Shown: piece after piece, positions 31,304-41,088 of the stretch | How positions within the stretch are numbered: position 1 is the first letter of the stretch | Layout: each line of letters starts with the position of its first letter | Assembly (NCBI GenBank): GCA_963210315.1 | Contig: OY723247.1 | Location: forward strand, 620,001-684,000 | Length of the DNA stretch: 64,000 nt | Direction: 5' to 3' | Source of the DNA: Rhynchopus euleeides | Lineage: Eukaryota > Euglenozoa > Diplonemea > Diplonemida > Diplonemidae | Program-made: the position numbers and the translations under genes | The notes under the pieces: generated by a model | Told to the model about the DNA's origin: nothing | The model's database searches: none | The model's input: only the letters and a program-made list of their open reading frames with translations

Positions 31304-31515
31304 CGTACTCCTTTCGCTTTATTATAGACACCCTGTCCAGCAACTGTGGGAGAACAGTTCCGGACTACTTTTTGTTGAGCGCACACTTGCTGTCTCAAGG
31401 CTGTGTTGAAGCCCTGTGAAGTGGCATGAAGGTGATTATCCAAAAGCTTCAGTCGTACAATTTCCTTCGTTACTTCGCGACTTCCTTACGCTTCGTCGCT
31501 CGTAACTTGTAAAAA
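31304..31515. repeat. 0.2-kb direct repeat, copy 2
   Basis: This is the second copy of the block at 30482-30680, carrying a small insertion (GAGCGCACACTTGC after TTTTGTT). The 620 bases between the copies hold C-rich sequence and no recognisable gene. Confidence 0.8.
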
Positions 31516-31850
31516 AATATTGCAGGGAACAAACACCCTCCCAACCCACACTTCCTCCTCTCCTCCCTCCCCCCCTGCAGAACCACACTGCGCTGCGCGC
31601 GGAAATCAGGAGAACATACCCATCTCTCCCTCCCTCCCCTCCCCCCCCATCCCCCGTGCTGCTTGCCTTCGAGTGGGGCGCTCGGCACCCAACCCAAACA
31701 AATGGACCCGAAAACAACAGGATTGGCTGTTATTGTGGGCAAACCAGCACCACACACCCACCTCCCCCCCCCCCCACACACACACATCGCGCCTCAGTGT
31801 GTACATTGTGTCTGCCGCACACTGCTGAGCGGAACAGTAGCCCGTCTTCC

Positions 31851-31968
31851 GCGGGCTGGAAGGAGAGAGAGACCCCGAAAGGCCCCGTTCTGGTGCCTCT
31901 TCCTCCTCCGCGGGCTGGAAGAAGAGAGAGACCCCGAAAGGCCCCGTTCTGGTGCCTCTTCCTCCTCC
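31851..31968. repeat. 59-bp unit duplicated in tandem
   Basis: Two adjacent units, each from GCGGGCTGGAAG through AGACCCCGAAAGGCCCC to TGCCTCTTCCTCCTCC, differ at one or two bases. No convincing coding frame covers them. Confidence 0.9.
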
Positions 31969-32227
31969 GCCCGTGCGCGGTCACCGCACGCGCCTACAGG
32001 CTTCCGGGCCTACCTTAATCCTCCTTCCTCACGTAGCGCGTCACCGGGCGCTACAGACCGTGTGGCGCCTGCGCCTCCTCCTCCTCCTGTGTCACTTCCC
32101 TCACCCCACCAGAGCAGCTCCTCTCTCAAACAAGGGGAGTCTACCGGGCCGCGGGCCCGCGTAGTTAAGTAGACGACACCCTTGGGGTGCGAGTATTTTC
32201 GTTTCGGGGATATTCACACTATAAGCA

Positions 32228-32230
<3 letters not shown>

Positions 32231-32269
<39 letters not shown>
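32231..32269. repeat. GA microsatellite
   Basis: A pure (GA)n run of about 19 units lies in the 3' flank of the hexokinase gene. Confidence 0.95.
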
Positions 32270-32270
<1 letters not shown>

Positions 32271-32635
32271 AAGCACCTCACCTGGGAGATACACACCCAT
32301 ATTATGCGCAGGACAACAGCCACACGGGGCTTGTTTGTTTCTCGGGTTGCAGTTGGCGAACCCCCTCGCTCCGGAGGGTTTTCGGGGGCCACGGCGTGAC
32401 AACAGAGAAGGGCAGGAGGAGAGGTGGGGGGGAGGGGGGCTTGCAGGGTTGGGGGAAACGGTGCGTTTGTCACCACACCACCCCCACCCCGGGCTAGAGC
32501 TTGCGTGTTGGGCACACACAGGTGTCGGCAGCGGCGGTGTGCCCACGGGGGACGGGGGCACCCAGGGGTGGGAGAGGAGGCGGTAGCAGCAGGTGCAGGG
32601 GGTGGGCAGCAGGCTCAGCGAAAATCTCACGGCTG

Positions 32636-34379
32636 TCATTGGTGGTTCTGCTCGGCAAGGGCGGCGATGAATGCTGCGCCCACACCGCTGCCGCCAGAGG
32701 TGAGTTCCACAGTCACGCCGTGGTCAACGTGGCCCTGTGGGTGTGGTTGGGGTGTGTGCAGGGCCTATGTTATTTTTTTTTTGCGACGAGAGTTATAAGC
32801 TAGGCTGAACTGAAGGGGCATACATGCGACTGGAGGATGTCATCGAGTGTCTTCCGCAGCACATCCTGGTAGTAGGGCACCTTCTCGAACACTGCCCCAT
32901 CCACGCAGATCTGAGATGAGGGGCGTGTGGTGGGTGTGTGCGGGGACAGTGGAGGCAAGACGATGGCTGCCCACCCGCTAGATCATGAAGGACATCAAAA
33001 TGTGCCAACAGCTCAGGATATACCCTCGGCTCCCCTGAACTCATCACAAAACAGGGGAGGTGGGGCGGAAGAAGCCCGAGGACCCACACACCGTCCCCCT
33101 TCGATCCCTCAGAAATCCACCCATCCCGCCATACCTTGGCGCCGGAGATCTCGCCTGTCTTCAGGAGGATGGCAGCGATACCAGCCGCGGAGAGACGTGC
33201 GGAGCGCTCTGCGACGGATGCGAAGAGCATCTGCAGGGTTTCTGCCTGCTGCGTGCTGATGTCATATTTGTAGAGGCGCTTCATGATGTCACGCGTGATC
33301 TGGAAGCTCTCCGTGGTGTCGCCGATCACACCGGACAGGTCTGAGGAGTCGAGGGACAGGGGCGCGACGATGGAGGGGATCGTCGGCAGCACGCCGTGCC
33401 GCACCAGCTTGAGCATCAGGAGGCGCGCAATCTCCCCGAGGTACATCCCGCTGATCATCTTCTCGAAGCGCTGGGCGCCCTTGTTGGGGGAGTGCTTGTC
33501 GATCTCATCGTCAAACTCCGTCAGCGGAAGCACCTCACGCTTGGTGGAGTCGAAGTTGCCCCACTCGATGTTGATGCACATCTTCTCCGCACCGCCCTTC
33601 CACCCTGCGGGCGAGGGGAGCTTGCGGATCTGCGGGACTGACTCCCAGTAGCACGCGTTGCTCCCGGTGCCCAGAATCACGCCAACCGACGCTGCGTTGT
33701 CCCCAAAATAGCCTGCGGCAAGCGTGCCGACGGTGTCATTCACCAACGCGTTCACACGAATCTTCAGGCCAGCCCGGGTGAATGCACTGCGGAGCAGTTC
33801 CACCACATCCTTCCCCTCTGTGCGTGAGGTAGAGAAGCCCTTGGTCCAGGTGACGAGGGTGCCGGAGTCGATGCTCTTCTGGTCGACGGGGAAGGAGAAG
33901 GTGAAGCCCAGGGGGAGGTCCTCGTGGGCCGTTCCCTGCAGTGTGGGGGCGGTCTCGACGAAATCCCGCACGCAGTTTGCGATGAAGTCGAACAGCTCGG
34001 TGGCGGTCTGCTCTTGGCTCATGAGCTGCTGGGGAATTTTAAACTTCTTGTGCTCCTCCTCCACGACCCGCCCGTCGCGCACCGTGCAGGCGATGACCCG
34101 GAAGTTGGTGCCTCCGAGGTCCAGGCCAAGGTACTTCCCTGTCACCTGGGTGGCACCGCGGTAGACGAACGACGGGAGCATCTTGAAGTCGCTGTTCTCG
34201 CTGTTGAGACCGTTGACCATGTCCCCGATGAAGTGCACCACAATCTGGTTCAGCTTGTGCACCGACAGATGCAGCGCCGCCTTGATGTTGTAGATGACAC
34301 GCAGGTTCGAGACCTCCTGGTCTGCGCCATGGTGGCTCTCCTGCAGGTGCTCCAAGATGCGAGAGAGGCGGTGCGTCAT
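32636..34379 (-). CDS. Hexokinase, three exons
   Basis: Exons 34379-33135, 32910-32824 and 32734-32636 join in phase 0 (donors AAG|GTATGG and CAT|GTATGC; acceptors CTCAG and CACAG), giving 476 residues. The first exon has the N-terminal sugar-kinase fold: phosphate-1 motif LGLDLGGTNFRV (84-95), sugar-binding LGFTFSFPVDQ, catalytic D215 in VNDTVGTLAAGYF, ILGTGSNACYWE (235-246) and INIEWGNFDS. The short second exon begins ICVDGAVFEKVPYY, and the third carries the C-terminal adenosine motif GGSGVGAAFIAAL. The enzyme phosphorylates glucose with ATP at the start of glycolysis. The length is that of a single-domain eukaryotic hexokinase. The frame is open above ATG 34379 to 34469, but that addition is Pro/Arg-rich, so 34379 is preferred. 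No signal peptide is evident, suggesting a cytosolic enzyme. Confidence 0.96.
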
Positions 34380-34965
34380 TGCTGCGGTATGCGGTACCCG
34401 CCCCCCTCCTGCAGGTGTGTGTGGTGGACGTCTCTCGGAAGACGCGGTGGCAAGTGATGACAACACCAACTAGATGCAAAGCAGCGTGTGGGGAGATGGG
34501 AGGGGGCAGGCTTCGCCGGCTGATGTCGCCGACTCCGGCTCCGTACCTTGTGCTGGCTGTGCTTCCGACGACCAATAAAGAGAGACGGGCCAGTCTCACA
34601 TTCACAGTGATTCTTGTTTTGAACTCAGTGAAGAGCTGAAACACACGAAAAAGGACAACAAGACCGTAAGGAAACGGCAGGGTGGCACAGCCAGCCAGCC
34701 CGAGGCAGCTCAGACAACAAACTTGGCAAAGAACGCACTTGCAGCGGCACGCGGGGGCTGCCTTGGGAAAAGCACCCCCGCGACACACACACTCGACACG
34801 TATACTGTTGTAATAGTGCATCGCACACCAAGCACACCCCTCAGCTGTTGATGCGATCCCCACTTGTCACACACACACAACCGCAAACTATTCTTTGCAA
34901 TGCAGCAAAGCACACATTAGCGAATTTCTCCTCCAGGATGTCACGGCGGAATCCCACCACACCGA
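34380..34965. other. Hexokinase 5' flank
   Basis: No gene is seen. The minus strand has CT-rich sequence near the start codon. No specific promoter element was identified with confidence. Confidence 0.35.
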
Positions 34966-35610
34966 TCACCCCCGCCTCGCTGTGCTGCGCAGCTTCGGCA
35001 GGGTCAGCAAGGGGCGTGACGGATGCCGCAGCACCGCTGCCGATGCAGACATGGTCCCTATATAGCTCTGCTCAGCCAGATACGACGCTCGGCGTGCAGA
35101 GTGCAGGTCCTGCGACCCGCGGGCTGACGCGGGGGGGTGGGGCTCGCCGCTGCCAGACACCTGCCGGTTGGAACGCGCTGTCAGAGGCTCCGCACGCAGC
35201 ACGGCAGTGCTGCGCCCAGTCACCTCCGATGCCGTGCGGGGGGGCAGGTTCTGAGAGCTCACGTCATACGACGGAATCCCGTTAAAATAGCGCGGCGAGG
35301 AGATGTCACTCCCCGCAGGCCGGGGCCGCAGCATCAGCGCACCTTTCCCAATCTCGCTCCCGGCAACGGCAAACCCGATGCCCATGCACTGCACGTCGGG
35401 CTTCCGCTGCAGGGCCGGCGTCTGCCTCTTCTGGCAGGAGGCAAACGCGTTGCACCCCAGCTGCAGCACATCGGCAACGCCTTGGCTCCGGTTCCGCGAG
35501 TCGAACTCGCCATGCAGCCTTCTGACGTAGTGCCGCCTCTCGCTCTGGATGCACTCCTTCATTGTGTTCGATCGGAACACATCCAGCCCGCCGCGCGCAT
35601 GGCAGTCCAT
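34966..35610 (-). CDS. Unrecognised basic protein, 214 residues
   Basis: The frame runs from ATG 35610 to the stop at 34966. It stays open upstream, but with Pro-rich low-complexity sequence. The first half looks structured (TMKECIQSERRHYVRRLHG, then VADVLQLGCNAFASCQKR), with several Cys. The second half is basic and Ser/Pro/Arg-rich with short motifs (SPRYFNGIPSYDVSS), suggesting disorder. There is no signal peptide or membrane segment. The composition resembles that of small axonemal or microtubule-associated proteins, but I see no defining motif. It lies about 590 bases upstream of the hexokinase start, on the same strand. Confidence 0.5.
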   Translation of the reverse strand: MDCHARGGLDVFRSNTMKECIQSERRHYVRRLHGEFDSRNRSQGVADVLQLGCNAFASCQKRQTPALQRKPDVQCMGIGFAVAGSEIGKGALMLRPRPAGSDISSPRYFNGIPSYDVSSQNLPPRTASEVTGRSTAVLRAEPLTARSNRQVSGSGEPHPPASARGSQDLHSARRASYLAEQSYIGTMSASAAVLRHPSRPLLTLPKLRSTARRG

Positions 35611-35822
35611 TTGCCCCGGCTGGGGTGGGGGGGGAAGGGGGGAGGGGCGTCGCGCCCTCCTATAAGAGACAAGGGGGCAGGGTGGGTGTGGGGGTGATCC
35701 GGCAACACGCAGGGAGACGGTAGCCCTTTTGGCTTGGGCTGTCAACGAACACGGCGCCCTAGTTTCAGCTTTGACCAGTGAACTAACTAGTTAGGTAACT
35801 AGTTAGTTTCCTAACGAGTGAT

Positions 35823-36143
35823 TACTACCGTATACGTAAATATTATGGAACGTAAATATTATGGAACGGGCCCATTTTTGGCCGGTCCGTTCCATAATAT
35901 TTACCTTCCAAAATATTTACAGGGCCAGTTCGGGACTCGGTGGTGAGGACGGCTTGCGTCAGGAATCGCGCGAAAAGTGCACGAGTAGGTCCCGTCAGGG
36001 ACTCTGTACGCCGTCCGATCACCTGGTCCAAGTCCCCGAGTCGCAGAAAGCCCTGTAAATATTATGGAACGAAAAAAATCTAGAACGCCAACCCACCAGC
36101 GTTCCAAAATATTTACGTTCCATAATATTTACGTTCCAAAATA
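35823..36143 (+). mobile_element. MITE of the CCGTATACG/GGAACG family, copy 1
   Basis: A unit of about 0.3 kb begins TA-CCGTATACGTAAATATT. It has GGAACG-TAAATATT words at both ends and a unique core (GACTCGGTGGTGAGGACGG to GAGTCGCAGAAAGCCC). It lies head to head with copy 2 at 36150-36500, so the pair forms one large palindrome centred near 36146. The duplicated outer TA agrees with TA target-site use, as in Tc1/mariner elements (inference). Confidence 0.75.
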
Positions 36144-36503
36144 CCGTATACGTAAATATTTTGGAACGTAAATATTATGGAACGTAAATATTATGGAACG
36201 TAAATATTTTGGAACGCTGGTGGGTTGGCGTTCCAGATTTTTTCCGTTCCATAATATTTACAGGGCTTTCTGCGACTCGGGGACTTGGACCAGGTGATCG
36301 GACGGCATACAGAGTCCCTGACGGGACCTACTCGTGCACTTTTCGCGCGATTCCTGAGGCAAGCCATCCTCACCACCGAGTCCCCGACTGGCCCTGTAAA
36401 TATTTTGGAACGTAAATATTATGGAACGGACCGGGCAAAAATGGGCCCGTTCCATAATATTTACGTTCCATAATATTTACGTATACGGTATTTACGTATA
36501 CGG
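36144..36503 (-). mobile_element. MITE of the CCGTATACG/GGAACG family, copy 2
   Basis: This is the reverse complement of copy 1 with few changes, ending TTTACGTATACGG-TA. Both copies are flanked by palindromic CTAGTTA/TAACTAG and GTGATCAC words (35770-35825 and 36505-36590). Confidence 0.75.
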
Positions 36504-36946
36504 TAGTTAATAACTAGTTACTTACTAGTGATCACTAGTTACTTACGAGTGATCACTCGTCATATAACTAGTTACCTAACGAGTGATTCAGGAAAACCAC
36601 CTGCAAGTAACCCCTGCCTGAGATTGTACTCTTGTTATGTTATCCACTGACACACACACACGCTGGTGTAGCAGAAGCCCCCATATTTCGTAGTACGTTC
36701 GTAGTTAAAAACTCCTTGGGGGTGTCGGTTTTATGTACCCTTTTGGGGCCCTTGGGAAACCTGAGTTGTGGCTCTTCAGCCACCAGGAGGGACACAGTGT
36801 GAAGCAGGCACCTGTGCCTGCCTCACACCGCGATTGACATCCCCCAGTTGGAAGCTTTGCTTTTCCATGACCTTTCCTATCTATGGTAAGTTCCGGGTTA
36901 GTTGGCTGGGGAAGTCGTGTCGTTCTCGGTGAGTCCATGCTGAAGG

Positions 36947-37336
36947 TACCGTATTCGGAAAAATACTGGAACGGAAAAATGCTGGAACGGGTTTTTTCTG
37001 GAACGGAAAATAACTGGAACAAACCCGAGTTTTCGAAACTTGGAACATTATTCCGTTCCAGTATTTTTCCGTTCCAGAATTAGAATATGGGGGAAATTGG
37101 CGGGTACTTGTCAGTTTTTCGGGCACATGTCCGAAATCCCACCTCACCCCACCCCATGCCATGGTGGAGGATGGTGGGCCCAGCATACCCTTGGGAAAGT
37201 ACCCGACTCCCAGAAAACGGCCAAGTCCGCGCAGACCCCCCAGAACAATTCTGGAACGGAAAATAACTGGAACAAATGGGGTCTCGGCTGGAACTTGGAA
37301 CATTATTCCGTTCCAGTATTTTTCCGAATACGGTAT
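36947..37336. mobile_element. MITE with TA-CCGTATTCGGAAAAATAC ends
   Basis: TACCGTATTCGGAAAAATAC at 36947 is answered by GTATTTTTCCGAATACGGTA ending near 37335. Internal GGAACGGAAAATAACTGG words occur near both ends in the same orientation, each followed by an inverted ATTCCGTTCCAG. The end sequence CCGTATWCGG and the flanking TA are shared with the 35.8-kb family, so both probably use the same kind of transposase. Confidence 0.8.
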
Positions 37337-37689
37337 ATCCGCAAGGGGTTCATCCCGTACGCGCGTGGGGCGCACCCCAATCCCCTCTGTCGTACAGCAG
37401 CAGAGCCCCCGCACAGACGGCAAGCCGCCGTGCGCAGGGGACAAGGCCATGTCGGACACGAGCGGCCCCCCTGTGGGGTCGTAGAGGGCACACTGTGCAG
37501 TCATTGTATCCCAGATGCTGACGCCCCCAGATAGGCGACCAACGGCACAGAGTCGCCGTCACCCATGGCTGCCTGAAGGTGGCTAACCACTCCTTCAACA
37601 CAACCTGGCACAAGGGGGGTACGATCGGGTGAAGTTGCGGGACTCTGTGGAAGCGCAGAGATTGACCCATTGGAGGGTACTCCAAGAGC

Positions 37690-37806
37690 ACTTAGGGGGT
37701 CTTCGCTGGCCGTTATCCTCCGTCAATCTCCGTCAGTTTTCAGCTAATTCAACAGGAAACTCACTAAAATGCACTGACGGTCACCCCGTAGCGAAGACCC
37801 CCTTAT
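37690..37806. repeat. Short inverted-repeat element
   Basis: AGGGGGTCTTCGCT near 37696 pairs with AGCGAAGACCCCCT near 37790. The arms resemble those of the hairpin in intron 2 of the E4-E2 gene (GGGGGCCCTCGCTAC). Confidence 0.6.
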
Positions 37807-37808
37807 GG

Positions 37809-37861
37809 TTTTAGAAGTTCGCAGCATGCCCCTCACTGAGGCATGCTGCGAACTTCTAAAA
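37809..37861. repeat. Perfect 22-bp hairpin
   Basis: TTAGAAGTTCGCAGCATGCC and its exact reverse complement are separated by only eight or nine bases (CCTCACTGA), with additional T/A pairs at the base. The 3' side ends in an A run. It could be a small insertion scar, a structured RNA or a processing signal. No gene is adjacent. Confidence 0.9.
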
Positions 37862-38212
37862 AAAGACTTCACTGGTCCTTCGCGAGCCGCTGTCTGAAGG
37901 AAATAAAGTGCATGTGCGACTGAGATCAACCCAGTGAGGAAACGCCCCCCTGTTTCCAGAAGGGACGTACTGTCTTGCGCAATGCGGAAGCTGTGGGAAC
38001 GAACAGGTGCGGAGTGCACCTCTCACCTGCGCCAGGGGTGCTGTGCACCAGGCTGCGTGCATGTTCAAGCTGTCCTCCGTGAACACCGGGTGGTACGGGC
38101 AACGGGTGCTTCTACAACAAGATGCGCTATTCCTCTACCGCACGGAAGCTGCCCTGGGGGCCCGTTCCTTCCACGACCTGGTCCCGCCAAGGACAAGAGT
38201 GCTGACAGACAC

Positions 38213-38894
38213 GTGATGACCTAAAACAAGCCGCCTCTGGGCGAGCGTGGGCGAGGGCGGGCGACGGTGACCGCACGAGGGCGGGCGGGTGGTGGGCCAA
38301 CCTGGGGCCCCGCGGTAGGTTCGCCGCTCGCTCGTCATTTCCTCTTCCATTGCACTTTTCGGAATCCGTGCGCATCATGGTGGGGTCATTTTGGTGGTGC
38401 CAAACTTCACCCATGAAGTACAGGTCTGGTTCAGGCACTTTTGGAGGTGACTATGAGGCAGCTCGCCGCCCCACACCACCCCACCCACCCAGCGGGACCC
38501 CCCTCACGGATTTTCCAAAACCCCGTTCTTTTGAACGTTTGGGATCTGTGCAGGTCATTTTGGCCATGGGGTGTCTGTCTCCACCACTGACTGGGGGTCA
38601 CCATATGGGCCCAAATCCTGCAGGGTTGCGTTGCGTCAACGTTGCGACGTCTGCCTCCAGACCCAGTGCTGCCGCGGTTTGGTGGGCTCGATGGGTATAC
38701 TTTGATTGGTTGGATTGGCTGTGGCTGGTCCAGGAGGAAGTGGTGGGACATAAGAGGGCGGAATGCCCAAGTACAGTACAAACCCCACCAGAAAACAGCC
38801 AACTTGGGCGAGGGTGGACGAGGGTGGGCGACAGTGGTCGACGGTGGTGCGAGTGCTGGGCGACGCCAAAAAGGCGGCTTGTTTTAGGTCATGT
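38213..38894. mobile_element. TIR element with ATGACCTAAAACAAGCCGCC ends
   Basis: ATGACCTAAAACAAGCCGCC at about 38216 and its reverse complement at about 38873-38892 bracket 680 bases. Next to both ends lie GGGCGAGCGTGGGCG / GGGCGAGGGTGGACG minisatellites. The core is unique. The layout is that of the 22.87-kb element. No transposase is visible, so it is non-autonomous. Confidence 0.75.
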
Positions 38895-39510
38895 GAAGAG
38901 AATTGATTCCGACGACACTGCATAAAGTGAGATACCCTCTGCGGGAACGGACTGGCTGAAGGTGTTGATCGAATGGCCGACGACTGGTAGTCACTCACGG
39001 TGGAACTGCAGGAAGAAGCACGTGTATGCTGCGACACTCAGGCAAGGACGTCCTGCTGCCGGGCTGCGTCTCTCGTGGCGACAAACAGGTCAATAGTGCT
39101 AACCACTGCTGAGGGCGACGGCACGTCCCCGACAGCGTCTACTTCCCGCCCCACATACAGCATGCACTGCAGTTCCGCATTCCCTCCCACTGGGGTCCCA
39201 GGAAGCATCACAGAGCCATTTCCAAGGGGGAAACAGTTGCTCACCAAGGCAAAAAAGGGCAAACAACATCGCACAAAATCAGGGCAAAAAACCCACACCC
39301 CACACCCATATTTCGTAGTACGTTCGTAGTCAAAAACCTTCTTTTCTGCTACACCACTCTCCCACTCACGACGCATCGAGTCGGGGCCTTTCCTAAATCT
39401 GGGGGTCGGGGGCTGATGGGGGGCTGGTCGGGGGATGGGAACCGAAATCGGATACAAAAAAAATCTGCCCCACATGGGAAGACCCCTGTTGCCCACGACT
39501 GTTTCTCGTT
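38895..39510. other. Intergenic region, no gene seen
   Basis: A short block, CATATTTCGTAGTACG plus TTCGTAGTCAAAAAC, at about 39306-39336 repeats one at about 36680-36712. No gene is recognised. Confidence 0.45.
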
Positions 39511-39521
39511 AGGTAACTACC

Positions 39522-39836
39522 GTATACGTAAATATTTTGGAACGTAAATATTATGGAACGTAAATATTTTGGAACGCTGGTGGGTTGGCGTTCCAGATTT
39601 TTTTCGTTCCATAATATTTACAGGGCTTTCTGCGACTCGGGGACTTGGACCAGGTGATCGGACGGCATACAGAGTCCCTGACGGGACCTACTCGTGCACT
39701 TTTCGCGCGATTCCTGACGCAAGCCGTCCTCACCACCGAGTCCCCAACTGGCCCTGTAAATATTATGGAACGGACCGGCCAAAAATGGGCCCGTTCCATA
39801 ATATTTACGTTCCATAATATTTACGTATACGGTAGT
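39522..39836 (-). mobile_element. MITE of the CCGTATACG/GGAACG family, copy 3
   Basis: Nearly identical to copy 2, starting TA-CCGTATACGTAAATATT and ending TTTACGTATACGG-TA. It is again flanked by CTAGTTA and GTGATCAC palindromic words up to about 39955. Confidence 0.8.
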
Positions 39837-39955
39837 TATATAACGAGTGATCACTAGTTAGTAACTAGTGATCACTCGTTACTAACTAGTGTCACTCGTT
39901 AGTCATTTTCACTCGTTAGTCCACTGGTCAATAACTAGTTATCTCGTTGACTAGG

Positions 39956-41088
39956 TCGCCGTGAAGCTGTCAGGGAAGGGGGGGGGGGGTGGGGGGCAGG
40001 GCGGTCGCAATGTCGCAAAGAAGAAAGGGGAGGGGGGGGGGGGGAAGGGGGGGTCGTGGGAGGAGGATGTGTGTGGTGTTGTGGGTTACCCCCAGCACCA
40101 AACAGACCCCGTGCACGGGAGTCCACCTCCCCCGCCCCGTATCCAGGGTCAGAGGGTTTGGTGTTTGAGCAGATTCGCCGCAAACTCGGTTCGGAAATAA
40201 AGCGTGGGGGGGGGGGGGGGTATATCCTTTCGGCAACGGCAACGGCGACAGATTGTTGTTTCGGTTCGGAACCGAGCGTGCCCGAGCAAAACCTCGGGTT
40301 GGGGGTGGCGGGAACTTAAAAAGGGGTTCTGTGCCAGATCCAGGGGATTCCAGAGGGGGTGTATCCTTCAAACAACGGCAACGGCAAATCAGTTATTGTT
40401 CAAAACTATACTACAGAGATCACCTCACCCCCTTTGTGCAGACCACTCCCGGTCTGACGGGGTGGAGAGAGGTGTGAAGTTCCGGAGTGGGGGTTCGCAG
40501 GATCCAGCCAAAAGTGTCACTTCAACTCTGCCGCTCTTCCTCTACTACTTGGCACTTCGTTTGATGCGTTGACGCTTCCACACACACTTACAAAACCACT
40601 TGCCTGATGAAGGGGGTGGTGTGTAGAGCACGTTTGGCAGAGCTGAATGACACTTTCCGCGCGAAGGTCGTGTGCATAAAAAAAATGGAATAAAGCCATG
40701 ACCCACCTGATTTGGCCCAAAACGGGTTCCGCCGAACGCCGCCACACCACCGCCCAACTCCGCCAAACTCGGGTCAAAATTAGCTTCAAAGTGGCGGACA
40801 CTACCCGTTTTGCCTTTGCAGACGGGGGGGGGGGGGGGGGGAGGTGTTGTACTGAGGGATTTTCGCTCAGAAATGCTGAAAAATGAGCCGCCTCACAATA
40901 TTGGTGACCCTCCACCATCTTCCCAGCACAACTGGAGAGCCACCCACTCTGCTGCAGTTTGCCGAAGCTAGTACCTGGCGCAATAACCCAGCGCGTTCAC
41001 TCCATCGACCTGTACAAGAAGCAGCCCAGCCAGTGGCACAAGCCCAGGCCGAAGGGGGATGACGTTCTCTCGGGGTACCCGAGGGAAC
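39956..41088. other. G-rich intergenic region with two relic repeats
   Basis: G runs occur at 39978-39990, 40031-40042, 40206-40220 and 40826-40842. Bases 40567-40660 repeat the block at 19770. Bases about 40690-40800 look like the heptad-repeat end (CCGCCCAACTCCGCC) of the 0.88-kb element. No gene is recognised. Confidence 0.5.

Noticed and set aside
30482-31515. LTR retrotransposon
   Set aside because: Only about 0.6 kb lies between the repeats, with no gag, protease or integrase coding sequence and no clear TG...CA ends.
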